Shown here one piece after another: positions 23,098 to 32,975 of a DNA stretch of 64,000 bases. Origin of the DNA: Nectonema munidae. Its lineage: Eukaryota; Nematomorpha; Nectonematoida; Nectonematidae. Under the pieces are notes generated by a model. The model did no database searches, was not told where the DNA came from, and was given only the letters and a program-made list of their open reading frames with translations. Each line of letters opens with the position of its first letter. The first letter of the stretch is position 1. The translations under genes and the position numbers were made by a program. The stretch is from the NCBI GenBank assembly GCA_030549495.1, contig JAUIRK010001025.1, forward strand, positions 265,501-329,500. The letters run 5' to 3'.

Positions 23098-24798
23098 TAT
23101 TACTATTTATGACTTTTTTGATAGAAATGGATGGAATTTTATGTCTGGTAAAAATTAACTTATCTACTAGTATCTAGTATTATTACAATTTATTTTTTTC
23201 AAAAAATTTTTATTGGGGTCTTCAAATATTGTTTTACTTTACATTCGTATGATGTTTTTATAAAATGAATTATTTCATACAAAAAATAGGAAGACAAATA
23301 TATTATCTTTCCGAAATTCAACAACAACGATATCTTCTTCTTCATTAAATTCTTATCTCATAAATATTTAAAGTTCTTTTTCATTTAAGGAATAGAAAAA
23401 TAAGAATTTACTTGACAAACGACCTAGAATGAAATTTTCTCGCCTAGCATCATGAGCACCCCTTTTGCCTCTCCTGGCTATTGAACTAAATTGATTTTCC
23501 GTGTATGAACCAAAATATAAGGCTTTCATGTTTTTAGTTATTTTTGAATTCTTCAAGAAGCAATTGCCCTCTTCACTCTCATATGTTTGCCTTGATTCAT
23601 TGTTTTCAAAACATGACAAATATTTCTCCTTTCTCTAGAAAAATTCTTCTTTGTTTGCTCCTTGCAAGATGATATGGAAATGCTTTTGTTAGCAAGGCCA
23701 CACTTTCATTCACTCACATCAACAATGATGGCCAGCGCATACACACATTCATCAAAATTCAATTGTGCACAAGGCCTGAAGTTGAGCTAACGAGTTTAGC
23801 AGTGATTTACTTAAGTCGTAGGAGAAAAGATGCCTTTTTCAAGGTCTTGACGTGAACAAATTTTGCATTTAATTATATTCATCTCTAATCAAAATTATAA
23901 AATAAAAAAGTATACTATAGCAGCTTTTTTAGTGTTTTTTTAAAGTAATAACATTACATTTTATTATGCTAACATCCCCTGATTCAATTCCACACTAGTT
24001 GAATATTTGTATAAGTGGAACATTTAAAAATGTCTCAATTATTTCCTTGCCTTCATTATTTCAAATTTAATGTCTAAGTTTCAAAAGATTGTTAAAATAT
24101 GATTTTTTCCAATTGAATTCATTTTATAGTCTAAATTAACGCTTTCAAACAAGGCGTATATTCGTACCCCATAGCGGTAAAAACATTTTTAGGGTAGAAA
24201 AAAGAATGTTATATGGGTATATTTTCCTTTCCCTCATAGTTTCCATATTTCCTAACTACAATGATGTGATGATGATGAATTCGCATTGCATAAAACGGAC
24301 TTCTGTTTTTTGTCTGCTCCTAAGATATTACAGCATGACTTGGTTTGTGAGTATGCACGAAAAAAGATGTTGATGACGATGTCTACTAAGTTGTGTTTTT
24401 GAGCGGGAAAATAGCATGCGTGCCTGAATTCTAATTGGCTGTGAGTTTTTAGAGACAACAACAACAAAAAATGCGTGAGGGAGGGAGGAGTAAGAATTGT
24501 CCTTTTCACGCGATTAAGTAAGCAAATGTCTCTCCCTCTCTATTACTCCCTACATCCCCATATTTCTCCACAATATTATGCGCATTGTTTGCATTAAATT
24601 TTATTTTTCAGTAACGAATATAAAGTTATATATAATTTAATAATATATCCGAATGAACTATTCAATTTTGTTCACAATAATTATTGCATTTTATTAATTT
24701 TAAATTACAATAGGTGCACCAATCATTTCTCAAATTAGATGTTAGCAAATTCAAAATTTTATATTCTATTTGAATTCTAATTCATTTATCAAGGTATA
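23098..24798. other. No gene recognised; two GC-richer patches
   Basis: 23640-23870 and 24240-24560 have a more balanced composition than their AT-rich surroundings and might be promoter or untranslated sequence, but I cannot tie them to a gene. Minus-strand open frames at 23368-23619 and 24252-24509 are short, without recognised domains. Confidence 0.4.
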
Positions 24799-25770
24799 CA
24801 GTCAACCATGCCTATTCGCGATTCAGCATATGAGGTTTCACACGAGGGTTTTGGAGTCGTAAAAATATTTGGCGACTTTGAAAGAAAGTAGTTTGACTCC
24901 ACTTCTATATAATTTTTCGATTCCGGGTTCACAAAATTATAATTTTCCGATTCTGACTGCACCTATTTATCATTTTTGAGACTGCAACTCTATGTAAAAA
25001 TTTTTAACATTAATGACCACTAATTTTACGACTTTGACTTTAAAAATTTAATCAACTTTTCTGCTTCAAATATAAATCTGCAAAAATGTGATGATATGTA
25101 CCGTATTTCAAGGTCGTTTGAGGATGTCTATTTTAGATAGTCATTGAAAGATTTCTTAAATTTTACACATTTCTGCTTTGTGTTGCAATCAAAATCTTTG
25201 ATCTATTTTTTCAACATAATTTATTAAATATTTTATTGGTTTGTATTTGTAGTTTAGTGTCTTTCCTACATTGTCTTTTAAAATTATTGTCTTTAACCTT
25301 TATATCTAAGACAAACAATACGATTCATGAAATGAATTTATCCTAAATTAACTTTCTACTCATAAACCTTGTTTTCCTCCTTTACAAACTAATTTTAACG
25401 TAAAATAAAAAAATTCATTCTTTAATTTTATTGAATTTTACAGGCCTTTTCTATGTATTGCAAAAATACAAAGCTTGGAATAAAATGAAAAACAATTTTA
25501 TACAGGGTTTTTGCATAAAAAGAGAAAAATTTTACTAAAAAGAGTGTCTATGATTTCATTTTTTAATCTATCATGCATGAATATAACTATTTATGAAGAG
25601 GGAGCCGCAATAATTATTAAGACTCAGACTCCGGCTTCTTCTCAAAAGGTACGAATTGGACTCCATAACACTGTTTCATAGATTCGTAGTTTTTGAACAT
25701 TTTATTTACATTTTCCAGCTATTCGTGAAGAGTCTTGGTGATTAACCCTCACGAATAAGGGGGTTATTTG
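24799..25770. mobile_element. Possible non-autonomous Tigger-type element
   Basis: The left end is TA followed by CAGTCAACCATGCCTATTCG. The right end read inverted contains ATAACCCCCTTATTCGTGAG. Both resemble the TTATTCGCG-containing termini of Tigger1-like elements, but the two ends are only loosely similar to each other. The interior holds repeats of GACTCC/GATTCCG and no transposase. Confidence 0.4.
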
Positions 25771-26459
25771 ATATTTCTACCCCGTATATTCTAAAAGCTT
25801 TTAGAGAAAAGAATGCCTCTTCTTTGACTTGATCTGTTACTCATGCTCAATATTATACGTATTGTTTTTACAAATAACATTTTGTATTTATAAATATAAT
25901 TTTTTTCATTTAAAGTCTATAAAGGACAAATATTTTTCATTAGAATTTTAATTTTCTAATCAATATTTTTTAACTAAGTAATGCTTTCAAATTAAAACAA
26001 GGTTTTTTGAGTTCAAGGCATTTCGTACTTAAATTTTTTATTTATCACGTAAAAAAAAGTAATAAACTTTCAACAATAGCTACAAAACGTTTTAGATTCT
26101 GGACCATTTTTAGTTGATCGTAAATTGAATTTTAATTTTTTTTTACTTTTATTATTTTCAAAAAATTAAAATTTTATAAATTATTTATTGAGTGTATACG
26201 TTTAAACAATGGCGTAAGGAGGACGGGCCTGTAATACAGTGCACCTCCATTTTTGCTAGATGATCCACTTGCCATTTTTATTCTCTTAAAAAATTTTAAA
26301 CAATTATAAATCTATCTGCCTTTTAATATATTTGAAAAAAATGTGCCCCTTTGTGCTACCTCATTTTTATATTTTTCGCTACGCCAAGAGAGTTTAGGTT
26401 TCAAAAATTGTATTATCTTTATAAATACATATAAGAATAATTAATATGTTGGAATAATT
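25771..26459. other. AT-rich, no gene seen
   Basis: Spacer before the Helitron coding region. The Helitron's 5' end may lie here, but I could not fix it. Confidence 0.4.
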
Positions 26460-27067
26460 TTTTAAAGGAAAAGAGGAGAGAGTGAAGCAGTTGACGAAGG
26501 AGAAAAAAGGAGAAGTATGGCGATGGCGGCTGGCTGCTCTGAAGCCGCTAAAGAAAGGGCTTCCAGGGCACGATCCAACCAAAGGAAGAAGAAACAGAAG
26601 AAGAAAGAAGCAAAAGACTATTTCAACTCAGATCAAATCAAAGAAGAAGAATTGAAAGTGAGAGAGAAGAAGAAACCCAGGTAAGACTGTCAAAAATTCG
26701 CTCACATCAGAGAAAAAGAATTCAAGGTGAAACAGGAGAAATAACTCAGGTAAGATTATCTCAAGTCAGGGCAAATCAAAGAAGAAAAATTCAAGGTGAG
26801 AACAAACAAGTAAGGTTGTCAAAACTTAGGTCAAATCAAGGAAGAAGAATCAAAAAGGAAAATCAACTTCAAAGAAGAAATCGAATCAATAATTTGGTTA
26901 AGCCTGGAAGAAGAAATCCATTACTGAATCCTTCCAGAGAAGAAAAGAAAGACTCTTCAAGATGCGTCAGTGGAGAAGAAACAAGTCAAATTCAATTCAA
27001 GTCCCATCTTCTGCTAATCTTCCTTCTACAAGTTCCGGTCAGAACAGGCCTTTTTTCCTTTATTTAA
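26460..27067 (+). pseudogene. Helitron N-terminal basic repeat region
   Basis: Arginine- and glutamate-rich sequence built from a repeating unit of about 60-70 bp. The pattern is (R)ANQRR.I..E...E..QVRLS, seen as LSKLRSNQGRRIKKENQLQR and relatives. Many Helitron proteins start with such R..ET.EQR..RL repeats. The first open frame is 26816-27067. A closely related stretch is at 39960-40250 in the second Helitron scrap. The repeats may bind nucleic acid; that is an inference. Confidence 0.55.
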
Positions 27068-27539
27068 TGATAATACCAATTCAAATTATGTCGGGAAATT
27101 AATTTTTTATGTCCATTTTGCCAAGTATTATTGTTTAATAAGGAGAGTAAATATATGTGTTGTAATAAAGGTAAGACCGTTGTAAATGACTTGAGAAAGG
27201 TAGATGGAGTTTTTAACCAGATTATTCAAGGGGAATTTGTAGATAGTAAACATTTTAAGTCCAACATAATTTCGTATAACAACATGTTTTCATTTATATC
27301 GATGGGATTCAAAAATAATAATGAGTATGATAGGTCCAATAATTTCTTCAAAATAAATGGTATGGCAGGGCATTACATAGGCGGGCTTTTACCAGCTTCT
27401 TCAATGAGGTTTCCATTTATTTAGAAAGTAATTATTATTTATGCCATCTTTTTAATAATGCGAGTAAAAGTTTTAAAAGTAATCCTAATAATGAGCTTAC
27501 CATAGTTATAAAATGCCTAGAGTCGTATGATAATCGCAG

Positions 27540-28210
27540 ATATAACCTTCCATTATTGGACGAAGTTGCTGTTATTTTACCAGACACAAACATGAGTGAA
27601 ATAGAACGTGGTAGTTCCAGGAACATAGTAATATCTACCAAACAAAACTATTTGAAGAGGATTTCGGAGTGCCATTCATTATATGATCCCCTAGCATATC
27701 CCATTTTGTTCCTTTTTGGTGAGTCAGGTTGGAGTACGGGGCCTAAAAAGGATACAGATAATAATAGAAAATTAACACCCTTAAATTTCTATAGACAGAG
27801 GATTTTATATAGAACCAATTCCTTTATTCATAAGTGTGGGCGTCTTTTCCATAAGTGTATGGTAGATATGTATTGTAAGATAGAACACCTTAGACTTATT
27901 TATGTAAAAAATAACCAACAAATGTTAAGAGACGAAATACTCCAGGGATTGAGAGATGCCATTTCAGAGTCAGATATCAACCCTAGAGAAATAGGCAAAA
28001 AAATATTTTACCAGCTTCTTTCACTTCAAGTCCTCGACATTTGTTTGAGCTATACCAAGATGCCATGGCCATGGTTAAAACCTTGGGAAGACCATATTTC
28101 TTCATTACATTTACAACAAATCCAAACTGGGTAGAAATAAAAAAAAGTTTAGTAAATAATCAATCTCCCTATGATCGAGCTGATATATTAGTTAGAGTTT
28201 CCACCTTAAG
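27540..28210 (+). pseudogene. Helitron-like N-terminal domain (Rep protein, part 1)
   Basis: The open frame at 27556-28134 reads KRISECHSLYDPLAYPILFL, FYRQRILYRTNSFIHKCGRL and FHKCMVDMYCKIEHLRL, matching the Helitron N-terminal family (I.E.H..YDPL.YPLLFP.GE.GW, GRLF....VD.Y.K+E..RL). From about 28000 the match moves to another frame (LPASFTSSPRHLFELYQDAM and TLGRPYFFITFTTNPNW, the LPSSF.GS.R...Q..DAMA and P.LFITFT.NP.W motifs), so at least one frame change is present. It precedes the HUH domain with a gap of under 100 bp. Confidence 0.8.
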
Positions 28211-28222
28211 TTAAAGTCCCTA

Positions 28223-29308
28223 ATGGAAGAAATTTTACATAATAATATATTTGGTAGCGTTAAGGGCTATGTTTACACCATCGAGTTTCAGAAACGTTCT
28301 CTCCCTCATGCCCATATCTTACTTATCCTAAACGAACCAATAGACAGCGAAGAAAAAATAGATAAAATTATTTCGGCCCAAATTCCTGATAAAGATAGTC
28401 ATCCAGTTTTATATGAGTTGGTTAAAAAACATATGTGCCATGGTCCATGTGGGGTACATAATGTGAAATCCATTTGTATGAGAGACGGTAAATGTAGTAA
28501 GAAGTATCCCAAGTCTTTCAATCCTAATACCATATTAGAGTCTAATAATTATCCTCTTTATTCGAGACCAGATAACGGTAAATTTATCACAGTACACGGC
28601 AAAGAGTTGGATAATAGATGGGTTGTACCACATAGTCCCTATTTATTGTACAGATTTCAAAGTCATATTAATGTAGAGGTATGTTCCACAATTTCAGCGG
28701 TTAAGTATATTTACAAGTATGTGTATAAGGGACCAGATCGAGCCATTATTCGAGTTGAGGGGACTAACAACAATAATAATTTAAATAATGAGATTGATAC
28801 CTTTATTAATACCAGATATATATCCGCTGTAGAAAGTTGTTATCGGTTATTTACTTTCCCTCTTCACGCCAATAGTCCTTATGTAATTAAATTAGATTTA
28901 CACCTACCAGATAATCAGTTTGTAGTTTTTGAAGAGACTCAGCCAGTTAGTGATAGGAATTTTGACACCACTCTCACAGGTTATTTTAGGGCAAATAGGG
29001 AGATACCAGAAGCACGCACCATAAAGTACATTAATTTTCCCCAGAAATTTACCTTCAATCAAAAATTAAAAAAATGGACCATAAGAAAAAGAAATGTCAA
29101 AGCCATTGGACGAATTAAATTCGTCCACCCCAATTCTGGGGATATTTATTTTTTACGTATTTTGTTGAATAATATTTCAGGTTCCACTTCATATAAAGAC
29201 CTCCTAACTCTTCCTGAAAGCTCCTATGTCTGTGAAACCTTCAAAGAATCCGCCATAAAGAGAGGCCTTTATGTTGCTAACTCCGAAGCAGAAGAAATAC
29301 TGAAATAA
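28223..29308 (+). pseudogene. Helitron Rep domain (HUH, two-tyrosine nuclease)
   Basis: 361-codon open frame. FQKRSLPHAHILLIL at residues 22-36 contains the H-x-H (HAH, 28307-28315) metal site of HUH nucleases. AVKYIYKYVYKGPDRA at residues 159-174 (from about 28697) is the Y2 motif, with paired tyrosines that would attack DNA in rolling-circle transposition. GPCG...C and RDGKCSKKYPKSF around residues 73-100 are the conserved cysteine-bearing part between them. The N-terminal domain is in the preceding frame and the helicase follows after a break. This frame itself is uninterrupted, so decay here is recent or mild. Confidence 0.88.
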
Positions 29309-29915
29309 TGTATTCAAAGTTTAATGCCCAATCCATTTAGAAGCCTTTTCGCTGTTCTCCTTATCTTTACAGAAATTCCTAATGCCCTTGAATTATGGAC
29401 AAACTTTAAAGACCATATCAGTGAAGACTATTTTACAGAAGCATTAAACATGGAAAAAAATGGGCTTACACTTCTGCACTCCTAAAAATTGATTCTATTC
29501 TGGCGATCCATGGAAAGATGATTGTAGACTTTCGGTTTGAAAGGATTTCAGAAACAAACCTTCTAATTTCAAGCATTTTCCATGAAGAACTCAATTATAA
29601 CCAAGAAGAAGAAAACATTCATTTCAAAGAAAACTACAGAAAAATGAATGAGGACCAATCTTCCGTATGAAATATTGAATTCATTGACAAACTTCAATGT
29701 AGCCAAAGATAACATTTTTTCCTTAGAAGGACCAGGTGGATCTGGCAAGACTTTCATCTACAATATCGTAATTTCAAAAATCTGAAGTCAAGGAAAAATT
29801 TGTATTGCCTTTTCTTCTTTCGGAATATCTGCTCTGCTAATCAAAGGAAGTAAAACTGCTCACTCAAGATTCCTATTCCGTGCCATGAAACTTCCACGTG
29901 CTGCTTTTCAAAACA
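29309..29915 (+). pseudogene. Helitron helicase (Pif1-like), truncated
   Basis: Continuation of the Rep-helicase polyprotein in several frames. MPNPFRSLFAVLLIFTEIPN and ALELWTNFKDHISEDYF match the linker (LR.LF..LL......P..LW......L..D). Walker A reads GPGGSGKTFIYN at 29729-29764, and SQGKICIAFSSFGISALL with KTAHSRFLF follows (pattern A.SSGIAA.LL.GG.TAHS.F). The match stops after ARAAF-like residues near 29915, so about two thirds of the helicase (Walker B onward) is missing. Confidence 0.8.
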
Positions 29916-30262
29916 AAGTGATGTGAAGACTGTGAAGTGGAACTGTTTTTAGCATGTGTACTTTTAACTTATTAGTCGAAAAGCTAAGCTTTGAAAAGCA
30001 AGGCAAGTCTTTCAAGCTTGAAATCAGAGATATGCAATGAAATAAGTGGTAAATCACCTAAAATTCTACATTTGGGCAATTTCAGATCGTCTAATATTAT
30101 ACCTCTTTGAATTTTAAATTTAATATTACTCGGTTGAAAAATGTGCATAGATGAAAAACTTTCTTTTCTAGCAGTTTGCCAAGATTCACAGGAATTAGCA
30201 AAGAGAATTTGGAAATTTTGAATACAAACATTGAAATTATTGTACGATTGCTTGATTAGTTC
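29916..30262. other. AT-rich spacer between helicase and VPS13 fragments
   Basis: No feature recognised. It separates the truncated plus-strand Helitron helicase from the minus-strand VPS13 remnant. Confidence 0.4.
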
Positions 30263-32036
30263 TTAAAGGCTCAAATTCTGGTACTTTGATTTTCTAGACA
30301 CTTTAGACAAGGCATTTATAGAGTCACTCGTCATCAAAAAGTTACCGAAATCAAGTACAACTAGTTCTTTTTCTGGATTAAAGATTCCAGAGTAAGGAAG
30401 TATGAAATAAGATGGTTGCAGATTGATGTTTATTTGATGAAGTATTATAGGATTTGTGCTTTTTTCTTTATCGCAAAGGCCAAAAATAGTAAAGTCAAAG
30501 AGATTCACTTCTAAGTCGACTGTAAAATACAGAGATCTTTGTTTAAAAGTAACAGCTAAAATCCAGTATCACTTTGACAAGAGAAGCAGTGTTTCTATTA
30601 CTTTGAATAAAAGAAAGAGAGAATTCGTACAAACGAAAGTGAACGAGAACATCTACAAAATTTTTGGGACATATTTGAGGAGCATCATCTTCCGAATAGC
30701 CAATGGCTTCATATATTTTTTTTTCCTCTTCATCAACCGCTTCATTAAGCTTATTCGCTATAGAAATTTCTGATTGTTTAATATCGTTTTGAGTCCAGAT
30801 CCAGTTCAAAAACCATCCAGTCTTCTTTTTGATAGTCTCTTTTTTAGCTTTTATCTTGGCTTGTTGACGAGCTATAGAAATTTCTGATTGTTTAGTATCG
30901 TTTTCAGTTCAAATCCAGTTCGAAAACCATCCAGTATTATTTTTAGTTTTTATATTCGCTTGTTGACGAGCTATAATAAGATTCAAAACATCAAACCTAG
31001 CTTCTCCTTGACTCAAAACTCCTTGCAATTCTTTGCTAACAGCCATATTATTAAGAGATATTTTCTGAGAATATGAATAAATGTATCTCTTGAAAAGTTG
31101 TCTATGAGATTTTATTTCATTCCAATCCCATTCTTTGAGCTTAGGTCTTATTTTAATATTGATAACGGGGTTGAATGCAAAACGCCACCAACCTTTAGCA
31201 TGTCCAGTGTATGGGAGATCCTCGTGTCGAAACTCATAATAAATTTTTTTGATCTGCATTGTTTCAAAATTTTCAAGAAGTTCTAATATATCCTGTTACT
31301 GATACTTATTTAGACTGAAGGGTATTTTATCCAAAACAATATTTAGTATTAGCCTTGGGTTGAATGAACTCAAACAACTTGGGCTTGAGAGTTAATTCTA
31401 ACATGGCTAGAAAATAAACAGGATTTTAAGAATAACCCGATATGCCAGTGGACTTTTTCAAGTCATCCACTATGACGAAGGCTTCGTTTTCAGTTTCCCA
31501 TTTGAATTCCAATAAAAGAGAAAAAGAGTCGAGTCTTACCAACTTATAAGTTTGTTTGAAGCTTTCATCCAGTATTTTAGGCTGTCATGTTTCATTAGTT
31601 GTATCAAAGGACATGTTGAAGAGGGTAAATCCAAATGAGAAAGATCTCTTTTTATTACTGTAGAGATCTTCAAAACGGATGTGAACATTTTCTATGTGAA
31701 TCTGTACATTTTTGATCACCTGACTCACTAACTTTTTAGTAAAAGTATCAATCATATTTATTTTAGAGTCAGACTTCATTTCTTCTTTCTTCATAATCTC
31801 TTCAACTTTTTCCAATTTTTTAGCTACATCTAATTTATTTTCCTATCTCTCTCAGCATCAAATTTAATAGCTACATTTGTAACGAATAGCATCATAACAT
31901 CTTCAATATTAACAATAACATGATCTTTGTAGAGGTTGGTCCAAGGAATTTTCAGTATAAGACTACCTATATATCCATGCACCAAACTGAATGACATATC
32001 AAGGTCCAAAAAGCTGAATTTTTAATTTTGTCGAGG
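30263..32036 (-). pseudogene. VPS13: VPS13 N-terminal region, intronless broken copy
   Basis: VPS13 proteins are bridge-like lipid-transfer proteins at membrane contact sites. On the minus strand: HGYIGSLILKIPWTNLYKDH (32000-31940), KFDAERDRK; TKKLVSQVIKNVQIHIENVH and IRFEDLYSNKKRSFSFGFTL (31740-31620); YKLVRLDS (about 31530); ILELLENFETM; HAKGWWRFAFNPVINIKIRP (31200-31140), WNEIKSHRQLFKRYI, IIARQQA, TGWF.NW; EEEKKIYEAIGYSED (30735-30690); then SYFILPYSGIFNPEKELVVL (30420-30360). These track about 550 residues of the family in order. The first 45 residues and about 300 residues between the last two pieces are missing. Stops and frame changes are present, and no introns are seen. A 114-bp in-frame tandem duplication lies at 30757-30970. 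Probably a retrocopy or Helitron-captured fragment. Confidence 0.78.
30757..30970 (-). repeat. Tandem duplication inside the VPS13 copy
   Basis: GCTATAGAAATTTCTGATTG starts at 30757 and again at 30871, a period of 114 bp (38 codons). Both copies encode ARQQA.IK.K...TGWF.NW and QSEISIA on the minus strand. The second copy is about 12 bp shorter. Normal VPS13 has this segment once. Confidence 0.85.
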
Positions 32037-32381
32037 TATAGGTGAGATTCGGTTTTGTTCTGAAGGTCGAAGGTCGTGATATAGGTGAGATTAGTTTCTG
32101 TTCTGAAGGTGGAAGGTCGTGGTATAGGCAAGATTAGTTTAGGTCTGTTCTGAAGGTGGAAGGTCGAGGTATAGGCGAGATTAAGTTCTGTTCTGAAGGT
32201 GGAAGGTCGAGGTATAGGTGAGATTAGTTTAGGTCTGTTCTGAAGGTGGAAGGTTGTGGTATAGGGGAGATTAGGTTTTTTTTTCTGAAGGTGGAAGGTC
32301 GAGGTATAGGTGAGATTAGTTTAGGTCTGTTCTGAAAGTGGAAGGTCGATGTATAGGCGAGATTAGGTTCTGTTCTGAATA
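32030..32381. repeat. Minisatellite with alternating 43/47-bp units
   Basis: Units begin GAAGGTGGAAGGTCGAGGTA at about 32062, 32105, 32152, 32195, 32242, 32287 and 32334, so lengths are 43, 47, 43, 47, 45 and 47. The long form has TTTAGGTCTGTTCT where the short one has TTCTGTTCT. The alternation suggests that a 90-bp pair was the unit that spread. The array abuts the 5' edge of the VPS13 fragment and lies about 200 bp before the Helitron end. Helitrons often carry minisatellites there. Confidence 0.85.
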
Positions 32382-32600
32382 AGGACTCACGTCCCGCAGA
32401 TTAGGCCTTCTGGGGATACTGCGTCAACAAAAACGAAACCGTGACACTTACCTCTTGGGTGGTTTTGGAAATTGCGTCACTTATATAGACTCACTTTTTT
32501 TTAGTTTCATAAAATATATTTTACTTTTAATTAATCTTCGTTACAATTTATACGATTATCAATAAATCCCCAAAGATCTTTAACAGAACCTAGAATCCTA

Positions 32601-32640
32601 CGTCTCGAGCGAAGCGAGAAACAAACAGGCTTATCCTAGT
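32601..32640 (+). other. Helitron 3' terminus (hairpin and CTAG-T)
   Basis: TCTCGAGCGAAGCGAGA at 32603-32619 can form a short hairpin. CTAG at 32636-32639 followed by T fits the CTRR|T end of Helitrons. The preceding bases (GATCTTTAACAGAACCTAGA) and the hairpin recur at 40360-40425 next to Helitron N-terminal repeats. A loose TIR-free end like this is otherwise hard to explain. Confidence 0.6.
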
Positions 32641-32865
32641 CTAATATATAATAATTTCAACGAATCATATTATATATATAATATATAATATACATTTATA
32701 TCAGAGGTCTGGCAAGATCTGGGGAGACACCTTGCAAGATCTTGGTCAATAATTTCGGGGGGGGGGGGGGGGGGGGGCTGTGCCACTTTTTCGATTTTTT
32801 TTCTATCGTGAAAAGTTGTTATTTAAAAGTTTAAAGTAACTTTTCCGTTTGTATCAAAACGTAAG
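32641..32865. other. AT-repeat and poly-G spacer
   Basis: Contains a TATATA tract (about 32666-32700) and a G-run of about 22 bases at 32756-32777. Confidence 0.6.
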
Positions 32866-32945
32866 TGGTTTAGTGGCTACGAGGTTAAACGGTTTGAAGC
32901 TAGGCTATCGATCTGAAGTTCCGGGTTTAAGCCTCGCTTTTGCTA
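32866..32945 (+). repeat. tRNA-derived SINE fragment
   Basis: GGTTTAGTGGCTACGAGGTT resembles an RNA polymerase III A box and GTTCCGGGTTTAAGCCTCG a B box, at tRNA-like spacing of about 40 bp. I cannot fold it into a complete cloverleaf with an acceptor stem, so I call it a SINE head, cut off by the adjacent Merlin element. Confidence 0.45.
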
Positions 32946-32975
32946 GATTATCCATAGCTCGATGTTAGCTGCAAA

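Larger units (their letters stand above)
26460..32640 (+). mobile_element. Helitron, decayed, probably with VPS13 cargo
   Basis: Rolling-circle DNA transposon. The plus strand carries Helitron protein parts in the correct order: basic repeats at 26460-27067, the Helitron N-terminal domain at 27540-28200, the HUH/Y2 Rep domain at 28223-29308, and the start of a Pif1-type helicase to about 29915. A likely 3' terminus lies at 32601-32639: hairpin-forming TCTCGAGCGAAGCGAGA followed by CTAG, then a T, the standard CTRR-T end. Between helicase and terminus sit a minus-strand VPS13 fragment and a minisatellite. The 5' end is not located. A second scrap of the same family is at 39960-40450, which supports the terminus call. 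Confidence 0.65.

Noticed and set aside
23368-23619. Minus-strand frame with dibasic sites (ARRGKRGAHDARREN), reminiscent of a neuropeptide precursor
   Set aside because: No signal peptide, no repeated amidation-type GKR units beyond one, and no supporting splice sites.
25771-25800. TCTACCCCGTATATTC as the Helitron 5' end
   Set aside because: TC start preceded by T instead of A, and no similarity to a second copy to confirm it.
32866-32945. Possible functional tRNA gene
   Set aside because: A- and B-box-like segments exist but no full cloverleaf or matching acceptor stem could be made; better read as a SINE head.
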